This document shows positions 24,214-32,517 of a stretch of DNA of 64,000 bases, one piece after another (position 1 is the stretch's first letter; each line of letters starts with the position of its first letter). The DNA is from Bradyrhizobium sp. PSBB068 (GTDB lineage: Bacteria; Pseudomonadota; Alphaproteobacteria; Rhizobiales; Xanthobacteraceae). The notes under the pieces were generated by a model. That model did no database searches, was not told the origin of the DNA, and saw nothing but the letters and a program-made list of their open reading frames with translations. The stretch is taken from the NCBI GenBank assembly GCA_016839165.1, contig CP069301.1, forward strand, positions 68,592 through 132,591. Reading direction: 5' to 3'. Made by a program: the position numbers and the translations under genes.

Positions 24214-24244
24214 AAAGTGCACCCTGTAGTACCTACACGTTCAA
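24214..24244 (-). promoter_or_regulatory. MerR-type promoter upstream of the merF-like remnant
   Basis: Read on the minus strand: TTGAAC, a 19-bp spacer containing the dyad GTGTAGGTACTACAG, then CACTTT. The stretched 19-bp spacer and central dyad are the mark of MerR-activated promoters. It reads toward ATG 24165. Confidence 0.7.
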
Positions 24245-24355
24245 GAGGCTTGCGTTCACGATCGCAGGAGCCATCTCCGGAACGTCACGCGCGTCTGCCT
24301 GCCGGGAATAGATCGCCTTCAAAACGCTGAAGAGACGCGCGCCGAAGTGCCCGAA

Positions 24356-24802
24356 CTACCTTGCCCAACGTATCGGCGCGCGCGCATCGAACAACGCGTC
24401 GATGATGGGACACTTGGGTATTTTCCCGCCCCCGCACTGAGAAGCCATCGTCTCGAGCACGACTTTGAGTTTCTTGAGATCCGCCATCTTTCGGCGGATC
24501 GCCTGCACGTGCTCGAGTGCCAACGCTTCAATCTGCCTGCACGTGTAATTGTCGCCATCCACCATTCTGAGCAATTCCCGGATTTCTTCGAGAGTGAAAC
24601 CCAGATCGCGGCTTCGGAGGACGAAATGCAAGCGTCTGACGAGAGCTTGCCCGTAGAGGCGATGCCCGCCTTGACTGCGAGGCGGCGCCGGTAGGATGCC
24701 GATCTGCTCGTAGTACCGGATCGTTTCGATGTTGCAGCCGGTCTGGGCAGCCAGTGCACCGCGAGTCAGGAATTCGTCCCGGTTTGTCGTCTTGCTCCAC
24801 AT
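24356..24802 (-). CDS. merR: MerR, mercury-responsive regulator
   Basis: 148-aa regulator of the mercury operon. The N-terminal winged helix is LTRGALAAQTGCNIETIRYY and GILPAPPRSQGGHRLY; a long dimerisation helix follows. Three metal-ligand cysteines are present: C88 (NYTCRQI), C123 and C131 (SQCGGGKIPKCPI). They correspond to C82, C117 and C126 of Tn501 MerR, with the last loop one residue shorter. ATG 24802 is chosen because it starts the winged-helix domain; upstream codons cross the operator. It is divergent from merB, and a dyad lies 16 bp upstream of its start, giving autoregulation. Confidence 0.88.
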   Translation of the reverse strand: MWSKTTNRDEFLTRGALAAQTGCNIETIRYYEQIGILPAPPRSQGGHRLYGQALVRRLHFVLRSRDLGFTLEEIRELLRMVDGDNYTCRQIEALALEHVQAIRRKMADLKKLKVVLETMASQCGGGKIPKCPIIDALFDARAPIRWAR

Positions 24803-24817
24803 AGTATCCGCCTCGAA

Positions 24818-24834
24818 CCTGTAATGACTACAGG
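24818..24834. promoter_or_regulatory. MerR-binding dyad between merR and merB
   Basis: CCTGTAATGACTACAGG, a hyphenated palindrome of the same CTGTA/TACAG type as the other sites. It lies 15 bp upstream of merR and probably mediates autoregulation; it may also drive plus-strand transcription. Confidence 0.65.
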
Positions 24835-24973
24835 TCAGATAGCGCCGACACCCGCCATTGGCAAGGACAACCCACCCCGGGCTGCGCGCGAAGTCGGACC
24901 GGAGGGTCCTTTGCGGCATCGCTCGCTGCGGCGAGCGTTTCGCGGAAAAGTGCCATCGCCACGAAATTCGCCC

Positions 24974-25004
24974 TTGAGCCTGTATTACCTACAGCCACTA
25001 CGCT
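24974..25004 (+). promoter_or_regulatory. MerR-activated promoter of merB
   Basis: TTGAGC, 19-bp spacer holding CTGTATTACCTACAG, then TACGCT. It lies 57 bp upstream of merB. The same architecture as the merT promoter shows both are under MerR. Confidence 0.75.
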
Positions 25005-25061
25005 CTTCCGAGCTTGCCGAAAACCATCTACGGCACTGACGAAACATAGGAAGTAAATCAC

Positions 25062-25778
25062 GTGATGAAGAGCGCTTCGCAGGGAGCCCCCAATAACACG
25101 AAGCCCGCATCGCGCGCTTTGGATCCGAACGCCGGCCGCCAAGCGTTCGACGTTTACTTGAGGCGGCGCGTTCTGACAGAGAATACTCCGGAACTGCAGA
25201 GACTGAGTGTCGAGCTCTTCAGATTGCTTGGTTGCGGCGTGCCGGTGACGCGCGAGCAACTCGGCATCGGGTGCGACCTTCCAACGGAACGCATCGACCA
25301 GCTTCTGCTCGAATTCCCGCCGACAAACTTTGGATTCGATGAACATGGACAGGTCATTGCATTTGGAGGCCTGAGCCTCGTTCCGACGCACCATCGCTTC
25401 CACACGGAAGACGCCGGGCTCTATACCTGGTGCGCTTTTGACGCGCTTTTTCTTCCGGAAATTCTCGGCAAGCCGGCGACCTTGGTCACGCACTGCCCCG
25501 GATCCGGGACCCAACTTACCGTCGAGCTGGCACCCGGCCAGTTGCGCTCGACGCCGCCATCCGGCTGCGTGATGTCGATCGTCGCGCCGGATAGCGACGC
25601 TTGCTGCGTCAATCTCCGAAGCGCGTTCTGCGACCACGTCAACCTGTTCAAGGACGAACGGACATTCACGGCCTGGTCGCAAGCCCGGCAGGAAGCACAT
25701 GTAACGCTTCCGGAAGCGCAGATCTTTGCTCGGCAAAGAAACCCGGTGCGGTACCCCGATGTCGACTTGAGCGCCTGA
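25062..25778 (+). CDS. merB: Alkylmercury (organomercurial) lyase MerB
   Basis: 238 aa cytosolic enzyme that splits the C-Hg bond of organomercurials, giving Hg(II) for MerA. Catalytic residues match MerB of R388: C124 and D127 in LYTWCAFDALFLPEIL and C190 in NLRSAFCDHVNLF (C96, D99, C159 in the reference). An additional CC pair (181-182) precedes the last. The N-terminal winged-helix-like part (PVTREQLGIGCDLPTERIDQ) is typical. The start is GTG 25062 or ATG 25065, with AGGAAG upstream. It has its own MerR-type promoter. The C-terminus is complete. Confidence 0.92.
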   Translation: MMKSASQGAPNNTKPASRALDPNAGRQAFDVYLRRRVLTENTPELQRLSVELFRLLGCGVPVTREQLGIGCDLPTERIDQLLLEFPPTNFGFDEHGQVIAFGGLSLVPTHHRFHTEDAGLYTWCAFDALFLPEILGKPATLVTHCPGSGTQLTVELAPGQLRSTPPSGCVMSIVAPDSDACCVNLRSAFCDHVNLFKDERTFTAWSQARQEAHVTLPEAQIFARQRNPVRYPDVDLSA

Positions 25779-25923
25779 CACGCCGCTGAACTGGCATTGA
25801 TGAAGACGCAGAGGATGCTGTAGGCCAATGAATATGCCGTAGTAGTCCGTCGAGTAGGGTTCAAGCGCAATTTCCTTGAGGCGCCGCCTCACAAAACCGT
25901 GTTGGCGGTTCCGAAAGTTCCGC

Positions 25924-25954
25924 TTGAACCTGTACTTGCTACAGGCCCCATAAC
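25924..25954 (+). promoter_or_regulatory. MerR-activated promoter of merTPA
   Basis: TTGAAC, 19-bp spacer with CTGTACTTGCTACAG, then CATAAC, ending 29 bp before merT. It is the best match of the four to the classical mer promoter. Confidence 0.8.
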
Positions 25955-25983
25955 ACTACAAGGCGTCACGGAGGGCGCAGCAC

Positions 25984-26403
25984 ATGGACAAAATAGTGCA
26001 ACAAAACTTCACTGGCGCAACGCCCTCCTCGCGTGAGGCCGATCGGGGGGATTCGTCGACCCGGACGGCCCGGCTGGCCTCTGTTGGCGGAATTTTGGCG
26101 GCGCTGGGCGCGGCATCGTGCTGCGTGGTACCATTTGCTCTTTTCACGCTCGGAATCAGCGGAGCCTGGATCAGCAACCTGACCGCGCTTGAACCCTATC
26201 AGCCGATTTTCGCCGTGGTTACCTTCGCCTTCCTCGGTTACGGGTTCTACCTCGTCTATCGCAAGCCCAAGGTGGACTGTGCCGAAGATTCCTACTGCGC
26301 CAAGCCGCGTTCCGGACGTACGGCCAAGATCGGCCTTTGGGTCGCCACCGTTCTGGTGATCGTGGCACTCGGCTTTCCAAAAATCGCACCGTTATTTCTT
26401 TAG
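25984..26403 (+). CDS. merT: Mercuric transporter MerT
   Basis: 139-aa inner-membrane Hg(II) importer with three membrane helices (about 33-55, 68-92, 118-136). The vicinal Cys pair in helix 1 (GAASCCVVPFALFTLGISGA) and the cytosolic pair DCAEDSYCAKP after helix 2 are present. The hydrophilic N-terminus of about 28 residues is longer than usual. It starts 29 bp after the MerR-type promoter and is followed by merP after 37 bp. It receives Hg(II) from MerP and hands it to MerA. Confidence 0.93.
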   Translation: MDKIVQQNFTGATPSSREADRGDSSTRTARLASVGGILAALGAASCCVVPFALFTLGISGAWISNLTALEPYQPIFAVVTFAFLGYGFYLVYRKPKVDCAEDSYCAKPRSGRTAKIGLWVATVLVIVALGFPKIAPLFL

Positions 26404-26440
26404 TCTGTTGCCCAATCCAGAATCCAAAAGGAGAGAGATC

Positions 26441-26737
26441 ATGATTCGTATCAGGATCGCCGCCGCTGCCCTCGCCATGGCGCTATCGCCGCTCGTCGCT
26501 CAGGCCGCTGAAAAGACTGTTGTCCTCAATGTCGATAACGGCACCTGCGAACTCTGCGCGCCGATCGTCAAGAAGACGCTGTCGCGGGTAAAGGGCGTCA
26601 CAGCGGTCCAGGTCAAGGAAGCCAACGCGAACGCGAGCGCCGTCGCGACCGTCACCTTCGACGATGCGACCGCCGATGTTCCTACGCTGATCGCAGCGGC
26701 CACGAACGCCGGCTACCCCGCACACGTCAAGAACTGA
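26441..26737 (+). CDS. merP: Periplasmic mercury-binding protein MerP
   Basis: 98 aa: signal peptide (cleaved near AQA-AEKT) and one HMA domain. The metal motif is NGTCELCAPIVKKTL, with CxxC conserved but the usual GMTC changed to NGTC. ATG 26441 has AGGAGAGAGATC upstream; an in-frame ATG at 26408 would add 11 residues in front of the signal. It works with MerT in Hg(II) uptake. A long inverted repeat separates it from merA. Confidence 0.93.
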   Translation: MIRIRIAAAALAMALSPLVAQAAEKTVVLNVDNGTCELCAPIVKKTLSRVKGVTAVQVKEANANASAVATVTFDDATADVPTLIAAATNAGYPAHVKN

Positions 26738-26744
26738 AAAGCCC

Positions 26745-26806
26745 GTTTGGCTCGCCAAAAAGTAAAGGACGCTTCCGACAGCGGGCGCTCGGCTGGCGAG
26801 CCAAAC
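26745..26806. repeat. 13-bp perfect inverted repeat between merP and merA
   Basis: GTTTGGCTCGCCA (26745-26757) and TGGCGAGCCAAAC (26794-26806) with a 36-base loop. It starts 8 bp after merP and could act as attenuator or RNA-processing stem that reduces merA relative to merTP. Confidence 0.65.
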
Positions 26807-26883
26807 GATTCCAAATAAGGTGGAGCGCCGTCCGTCGGCGAACGCGGCTTTCTCCGATCTAATTCAGTATCAGGAGTTTCACG

Positions 26884-28320
26884 ATGACCGTTGGTGACTG
26901 TTGCGCTTCCGACGCGCCGAAAGCGAATGGCGGATATGATCTTGCCGTCATCGGCGCTGGCTCGGCCGGCTTCTCGGCCGCAATTGCCGCAGCGGAGCTT
27001 GGCGCCAATGTTGCGCTCGTCGGGCACGGGATGATCGGGGGCACCTGCGTCAATGTAGGCTGCGTCCCGTCGAAAACCATGATCCGTGCAGTCGAGGCAG
27101 TTCATCACGCGGAAACCGCATCGCGCTTTGCCGGCATCCGGACGGATGGCGGAATCGCGGACTGGGCCGCGGTCGTGCGGCAGAAGGATGAATTGGTGTC
27201 GTCGTTGCGGCAGGCGAAGTATTTCGATCTGCTGCCGAGCTACAACACGGTCGCTTATCGGGAAGGCCGGGCCCGGTTGACAAACGACGGCGTGATGGTG
27301 AACGGTGAGCCGATCAAGGTAGGCAAGGTCATCATCGCGACCGGCGCCGCTGCGGCGATGCCATCGATCCCGGGGATCGAAAATGTGCCGTATCTGACGA
27401 GCACGACGGCCCTAGAACTCGAGAAACTGCCGAAGTCCCTGCTGGTGATCGGCGGCGGTTACATCGGCTGCGAGCTCGGCCAGATGTTCGCCCGCGCCGG
27501 CGTCAAGGTGACGATCGCGGTACGCCGCCGTTTGTTGCCGGATGCGGAGCCGGAAATCAGCACCGCACTGACCAAATATTTCACCGAGGAAGGCATCGCC
27601 GTTCGCGAGGGGCTCTCATACCGGGAGATCCAACAAGCGCCGATGGGCATCGCGCTTTTGGTTTCAGCCCATGGCCGCGCCGAGACGATCACGGCCGAGC
27701 GTGTCCTCATCACGACCGGACGCCGGCCCAACACCGACGACCTCGGGCTTGCGGAAAGCGGTGTCGAACTTCTTTCGAACGGCGGTATCAACGTCGATGA
27801 CCGCATGCGCACCTCAAAGCTTGGCGTCTATGCCGCCGGCGACGTCACCGGGCGCGATCAATTTGTCTACATGGCGGCTTACGGCGCCAGGATCGCGGCG
27901 GAGAACGCACTCAACGGCAACAGGAAACCCTACGATGCGACCGCCATGCCGGCAGTGGTGTTCACCGATCCGCAAGTTGCCAGCGTTGGCTTGACGGAAG
28001 CCGAAGCCGGCGCTCGAGGCTTAAAGGTAAAGACCTCTACTCTCGATCTGAAGTATGTTCCCCGCGCGCTGGCCGCGCGCGACACCCGCGGCCTGATCAA
28101 ACTGGTCGCCGAGGCAAGTAGCGGACGGCTTCTTGGTGCGCACATCCTTGCGCCCGAGGGAGCAGATAGCATTCAGACCGCGGTGCTCGCGATCAAATGC
28201 GGCCTGACGGTCGAGCAACTCGCCGAGACGATCTTCCCCTATCTCACGACAGTCGAGGGATTGAAGCTTGCCGCGCAGACCTTCACTAAGGATGTCGCCA
28301 AGCTGTCCTGCTGTGCCTGA
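26884..28320 (+). CDS. merA: Mercuric reductase MerA
   Basis: 478-aa flavoprotein disulfide reductase that reduces Hg(II) to Hg(0) with NADPH. FAD motif YDLAVIGAGSAGFSAAIAAA at 18-; the active-site disulfide is in GGTCVNVGCVPSKTM (C55, C60). The NADPH fold is LLVIGGGYIGCELGQMFARA and the C-terminal vicinal pair LSCCA is intact. The N-terminal HMA domain (NmerA) of Tn501-type enzymes is absent; instead the start has only CC in GDCCASD. It is the last gene of the plus-strand mer operon. Confidence 0.95.
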   Translation: MTVGDCCASDAPKANGGYDLAVIGAGSAGFSAAIAAAELGANVALVGHGMIGGTCVNVGCVPSKTMIRAVEAVHHAETASRFAGIRTDGGIADWAAVVRQKDELVSSLRQAKYFDLLPSYNTVAYREGRARLTNDGVMVNGEPIKVGKVIIATGAAAAMPSIPGIENVPYLTSTTALELEKLPKSLLVIGGGYIGCELGQMFARAGVKVTIAVRRRLLPDAEPEISTALTKYFTEEGIAVREGLSYREIQQAPMGIALLVSAHGRAETITAERVLITTGRRPNTDDLGLAESGVELLSNGGINVDDRMRTSKLGVYAAGDVTGRDQFVYMAAYGARIAAENALNGNRKPYDATAMPAVVFTDPQVASVGLTEAEAGARGLKVKTSTLDLKYVPRALAARDTRGLIKLVAEASSGRLLGAHILAPEGADSIQTAVLAIKCGLTVEQLAETIFPYLTTVEGLKLAAQTFTKDVAKLSCCA

Positions 28321-29301
28321 TAGAGCAGCGCGTCGGCCGGGTCCATCGCAGAACCTGATTGGCGGCGAACCTGTGCGGCTGATCGGCGTGGCCGACATCG
28401 GCGCCGGCCGGCCACATAAGTTCACATGGTTGAATACATGATCCGCGGACACGTAAAGCGCGGCACCGGCATCATCAAAATCGGAGTGGATCGTCACCGA
28501 GGTTCTGGAACTCAGGATTATCGACGACAAACTCTGGCAGGCGGTGAAAGCGCGTCAGAGCGAGATCGCCGACAAATATGTCAATGTCGTCGAGACGGTG
28601 CGTGAGGCACAGTCGAACCGGCTGAACGGCTTGCACCGACCGAAGTCGCTGTTTTCCGGGTTGATCTATTGCGGCGTTTGCGGCGGCCCCTACTCGCTGC
28701 GCGGCCAGGACCGCTATGCCTGTGCGGCCCGTGTTACCAACGGCTCCTGCACGAACAGCCGCACGATCGCACAGGCTGACCTTGAGCAGCGCGTGCTCGC
28801 CGGCTCCAGGACCGGATGATGGCGCCGCAGATGGCAGCTGAGGCAATACGCGCTTACGCGGAGGAGACGAACGGGCTTAACCGCGAACGCCGCGCTAGTG
28901 GCGAGGGTCACCGCTCGGAGTTGGCGAAGATCCAGCGCACCTTGAAGCAAATGCTGAGTGTGATTGAAGGAGGCGGCCACACGCGCGGCATGACCGATCG
29001 CATGCGCGAATTGGAGGCCCGCGAGGACGTGCTGAAGGAAACTCTAGCGCAGGTGCCGGCAGATATTCCGGACATCCATCCGAACGTGTCGTGTGTCTAT
29101 CGGATGAAGGTCGAGCGACTGGCGGAGGCGCTCAACAACCCCGAGGATCGTGGTGAGGCAGCGGAAGCAATCCGGGGGCTGGTTGAGAAAATTACGCTGC
29201 GCCCTGGCCCGAACCGCGGCGAAATCGACGCCACCTTACACGGCGAATTGGGCACGATCCTTGGCTGGATCGAAGCGCAAGTCATTGGAAAGACTCGGAA
29301 A

Positions 29302-29339
29302 CGCGACACTCCCGCAGCTTTCGCTGCGGGAGTGTCGCG
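29302..29339. repeat. 17-bp perfect hairpin near the recombinase end
   Basis: CGCGACACTCCCGCAGC and its exact inverse around a TTTC loop. It lies inside the 3' end of the recombinase remnant and directly before the tRNA-like stretch. Function unknown; possibly a terminator for convergent transcripts or an element end. Confidence 0.7.
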
Positions 29340-29362
29340 AGCGGGGACAGGATTTGAACCTG
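29340..29362 (-). other. tRNA T-arm-like sequence, possible att site
   Basis: On the minus strand GGTTCAAATCCTGTCCCCGC matches the T-arm and 3' acceptor strand common to many bacterial tRNAs (GGTTCAAATCC core). No full tRNA is present. Integrating elements often leave such a 3' tRNA piece at their junctions, and it lies exactly between the recombinase remnant and the conjugation operon. Confidence 0.4.
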
Positions 29363-29417
29363 GGATTTCACGCAGTGAGTAAGACCTGAAACAATTAGTA
29401 CGGAGAAGTCGGCGCGA

Positions 29418-30599
29418 TCAGCGTTCTCGTTGCTGAATTCTCACGCGCTCGCCGTTCCGGGCTTGCAGAGCATCACCTTTATCGCCTTCCGATCGATGAC
29501 GGTCCTGAGCTGGTTCCATGACGGTTGCTCGGCCGAATGAGTGTCCTTGCCCAAGATGGTGTGCGATCCGTTCCCTCGCCGCTTCCATGATGCTGTGACG
29601 CGCGCGTAAATCCTTGGGAAACGCGCGCTCCAAGGCTTTCTCGATGATAACCATTTGCGACTGCGCCGTCACCAGATCGGGTTCACGGGCGGCTGTCTGC
29701 CGATCTGCCGCGCGAAATTTCTCAGCAGTCACCTGCCAACGATTGCGCGGCATCTGACGCTGTTCGATATGTGCATGCCCACTGGTGGCGTCGATCACCC
29801 TGATCTCTTTTGTGACGCGCTCGACACCGTCCCGGCGCACGTGAACGCGATCACCGGGCTTCGCGTTGCTGTCGGCCGTCGCCTTTTCAAGACCCACGCC
29901 CCACACTTGATGCTGGCGGCCATTGTCGAGCTCGAGAGCAACATAAGTGGTCGCTTCGGCATCGGTACGATTGCGGTAAGGTGCCTGACCGACCTCGATC
30001 AGGCGTCCGGATATGCCCTTGTCGTAGTCAAACTTATCCGCGCGCTCTCCTTTATCGGAAGCCCAACGAGCCTCGACTTCCGGGGTGCCCGAATGGGCCC
30101 GGTCCCAGACTTCTCGCCGATCAGCAAGGGTCTGTCGGTCAAGCTCAGTTGGCTGATAACCCTGAACCTCTAGTCCGCGCGCGCCGGCTTCAAGCCAGGC
30201 CTCGCGCCGGAATTCCACGGAGCCGCGGACCTGGAGAGAATCCCATTGCCGATGTTGCGCCACGCTGACCATGTCGCGGATCACTTCGGCCGCCGCCAGA
30301 CGCGTGACCAGGCGGTCGTCGGTGACCTTGAAAGCGAGATACTCGCCGCGCTCGTCGGCATAAAGCCGCGCCTCGCCGGCTGGCCGATCTTTTCCGGGCT
30401 CATTGGTCACCACATAATATTTGCGCCGGATACGATCGGGCAGCGCATCGCCACCGACCATCGCGGAGGGTGATTTGTCCGACGTCGTCGCCCGACCCTC
30501 GCCTGATTTGTCTGCATTGGGATCGCGACCGGCGCGATCCTGCCGTTTGAGGCTAAAGTCCTCGCCGCCGTCAAGCGTGCCGTTCATGTTGCCGTCCAT
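29418..30599 (-). CDS. LPD7-domain conjugation-associated protein
   Basis: 393 aa, cytosolic, highly charged. The large polyvalent-protein-associated LPD7 domain is visible around RRKYYVVTNEPGKDRPAGEA, LYADERGEYLAFKVTDDRLV and TRLAAAEVIRDMVSVAQHRQ. The middle carries EVGQAPYRNRTDAEATTYVA and then LELDNGRQHQVWGVGLEKA, a domain found in relaxase-type proteins of alphaproteobacterial plasmids. A relaxase catalytic region is not seen, so it may assist DNA processing. Its start overlaps the end of virD4 by 29 bp and it is the last gene of the operon. Confidence 0.75.
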   Translation of the reverse strand: MDGNMNGTLDGGEDFSLKRQDRAGRDPNADKSGEGRATTSDKSPSAMVGGDALPDRIRRKYYVVTNEPGKDRPAGEARLYADERGEYLAFKVTDDRLVTRLAAAEVIRDMVSVAQHRQWDSLQVRGSVEFRREAWLEAGARGLEVQGYQPTELDRQTLADRREVWDRAHSGTPEVEARWASDKGERADKFDYDKGISGRLIEVGQAPYRNRTDAEATTYVALELDNGRQHQVWGVGLEKATADSNAKPGDRVHVRRDGVERVTKEIRVIDATSGHAHIEQRQMPRNRWQVTAEKFRAADRQTAAREPDLVTAQSQMVIIEKALERAFPKDLRARHSIMEAARERIAHHLGQGHSFGRATVMEPAQDRHRSEGDKGDALQARNGERVRIQQRER

Positions 30600-32517
30600 T
30601 CTGCTTCCGGCTTGGCCGTCGCGCCAGTGGGAGGGCCTGAGCGTCGATGTAATTCAAGGTCCAGGCTTTCATGTCGTCCTCGGACAGCCCTTCAAGATCC
30701 ACATCCACATCGCCGAAATCGAAACTGGCATTTGCGGGAATTGTGGAGGGGTCCGCCACTTCCTCGTCGGTCATTGGGCGAGACCGAAATACCGCGCGGA
30801 GCTCGGCGACTTCGGAGCGGAGCTCCTTGATCTCGGCGTCAAGCAGTGCATTCGAACGGCTCCTGGGCAGCTCCGGGACAGGTGCCGGTAGCAGACGTGT
30901 GAGGAACGCCTTGTCTTCGTAATATACGATCTTGTCGGCAATGATGGGCGGAACGCCAGTGCCAAGAATGAAGGCCTTGGATTTCGGGAGAAGCTTCAGT
31001 TCCTGCGGCAGCATGAGGGCGCGACGATGCTCGGAGACCGTCTCGCTGGTTGAGCGCATCGCAAGCCCTTTCGGTCCGCTGCGGCTGCGCGCTTTCACGG
31101 TGTCGTAACCGATCCGCTCCGAAAGTTCATTTGCAACGTCCTGTTCCTTTGGCGCGAACACAACCTCGACGGCGTGATTGGTCATGAAGTTGCGGGCGGC
31201 GTCGATCCCATAGATGGCGCGCAGCTGCGACGGACTCTGGACCACGGTGAGGAGGCGGATGCCGTATCCGGCGATGAACGCCACCGATTTCGCCAGCACA
31301 TTGACATTGCCCAGCGCCGGAAATTCGTCGAGCAGCAGCAGAACCTTGCGATTGAGTTTCGGATTCTGTTCCGGCAGTTCGCGGGTATTGAGATCGACCA
31401 CTTGCTGAAAAAACAGGTTCAGAAGCGGCGCCATACGGTCGAGATTGTCAGGCGTTACGCCGAGATAGATCGACATCGGCCGTTGCCGCAGCTGCCGCAA
31501 ATCGAAATCGTTGGTCGAAGTTGCGGCATCGATCCGGGGGTTGAGCCAGAGACCAAGGCGCGCTGTGACGGTCTTGCGCACCGAGTTCATGGTGTTTTCG
31601 GAGGCCGCGAGGAAATCGTTCAGCGCCGTGATACAATGTCGCGACAGTGGTGACGGGCCCGACTTGCGAGCGGTGATGAGTTTCTCAAAATGGGACTTGA
31701 GGTCGCTGGACGCGGACAGCTGGTGCAGGATCTCGCCGATCGTCAAGGGTAAGCCAGGCGTTTCCGCGACATAGCCGCCGATCGCGACGAAGGCCGAGCG
31801 AGCGGCCTCGAACCAGAACGGATCGCCGCGGCTCTCCGCTGGAAACAACATCACAGCGATGCGCTGCAGATCGTCATAGAGATCCGCTGGATCGCTGCGC
31901 ACATAGCTTAGCGGATTGTAGCGCGCGGTGCGACCGTTCTCCTCAAGCGGATCGAACAGATGGACCTCCTGACCATGGGCCGCCCGAAATCCAGCGGAGC
32001 GATCCCAATTCTCCTTCTTGACGTCGAGAACAACGACGGAATCTGGCCAGTTCAGCAAATTGGGAATGACATAGCCGACCCCCTTGCCAGCGCGGGTCGG
32101 TGCGTAAACCAGGACGTGTTCGGAGCCTCCGAAACACAGCAGCGCACCGTCCTTGCGTCCGAGCAGGATGCCTTCAGCGGAACGCAAGCCCGCGGCCTTG
32201 ATCTCCCGCTCTGAGGCAAAGCGCGCGCTGCCATGAAGAGGGAGCGGACGTTGACGGAGGATAGCGCCGAGCATTCCGAACACCACAACGACGCCGGCGA
32301 GCGTTGCCAACGTCAGCCAGCGGTCGAATCGCGGGTCGGCGCCGTAACGCGGCCAGCCCGTGGCGATCTCCAACCAGTGGAATCCGCCGTCATGCAGCCG
32401 CAACCCGAGCAGCAGAACGTTGGAGGCGACCAGCAGAAAGAGCGCACTGGCACCGAGCGCAAGCGCAGTACCGAGCGCGAACCTAGTGGGCGTGGTCGCG
32501 TTTGCGAACGGGGTCAT
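30571..32517 (-). CDS. virD4: VirD4/TraG type IV coupling protein
   Basis: 648-aa inner-membrane ATPase that brings the relaxase-DNA complex to the transfer channel. Two N-terminal membrane helices (about 12-38 and 68-88). Walker A is YAPTRAGKGVGYVIPNLLNW (about 138-), Walker B KVLLLLDEFPALGNVNVLAK; the all-alpha region lies between. RIGYDTVKARSRSGPKGLAM and the acidic C-terminus (DVDVDLEGLSEDDMKAWTLN) are typical of this subgroup. ATG 32517 overlaps virB11 by 35 bp and is the first codon before the membrane helices; extending to 32634 lies inside virB11. Confidence 0.92.
   Translation of the reverse strand: MTPFANATTPTRFALGTALALGASALFLLVASNVLLLGLRLHDGGFHWLEIATGWPRYGADPRFDRWLTLATLAGVVVVFGMLGAILRQRPLPLHGSARFASEREIKAAGLRSAEGILLGRKDGALLCFGGSEHVLVYAPTRAGKGVGYVIPNLLNWPDSVVVLDVKKENWDRSAGFRAAHGQEVHLFDPLEENGRTARYNPLSYVRSDPADLYDDLQRIAVMLFPAESRGDPFWFEAARSAFVAIGGYVAETPGLPLTIGEILHQLSASSDLKSHFEKLITARKSGPSPLSRHCITALNDFLAASENTMNSVRKTVTARLGLWLNPRIDAATSTNDFDLRQLRQRPMSIYLGVTPDNLDRMAPLLNLFFQQVVDLNTRELPEQNPKLNRKVLLLLDEFPALGNVNVLAKSVAFIAGYGIRLLTVVQSPSQLRAIYGIDAARNFMTNHAVEVVFAPKEQDVANELSERIGYDTVKARSRSGPKGLAMRSTSETVSEHRRALMLPQELKLLPKSKAFILGTGVPPIIADKIVYYEDKAFLTRLLPAPVPELPRSRSNALLDAEIKELRSEVAELRAVFRSRPMTDEEVADPSTIPANASFDFGDVDVDLEGLSEDDMKAWTLNYIDAQALPLARRPSRKQNGRQHERHA

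Larger units (their letters stand above)
28472..29382 (+). pseudogene. Truncated, frameshifted large serine recombinase (C-terminal part)
   Basis: Only the C-terminal half of a resolvase/invertase-type recombinase remains: KSEWIVTEVLELRIIDDKLW (recombinase domain end), the zinc-ribbon LIYCGVCGGPYSLR...YACAARVTNGSC and then, after a one-base shift near 28802, the coiled-coil and C-terminal part (MMAPQMAAEAIRAYAEETNG to 29382). The catalytic N-terminal domain is missing. A deletion end and frameshift mark it as a relic of the integrase that probably inserted this island. It follows merA by about 150 bp. Confidence 0.85.

Noticed and set aside
29340..29420. A full tRNA gene
   Set aside because: Only the T-arm and acceptor strand are present; no anticodon or D arm can be folded next to it.
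29418..30599. Relaxase (TraA/MobA) activity for the LPD7 protein
   Set aside because: No three-His or catalytic Tyr motif is visible; the relaxase must be elsewhere.
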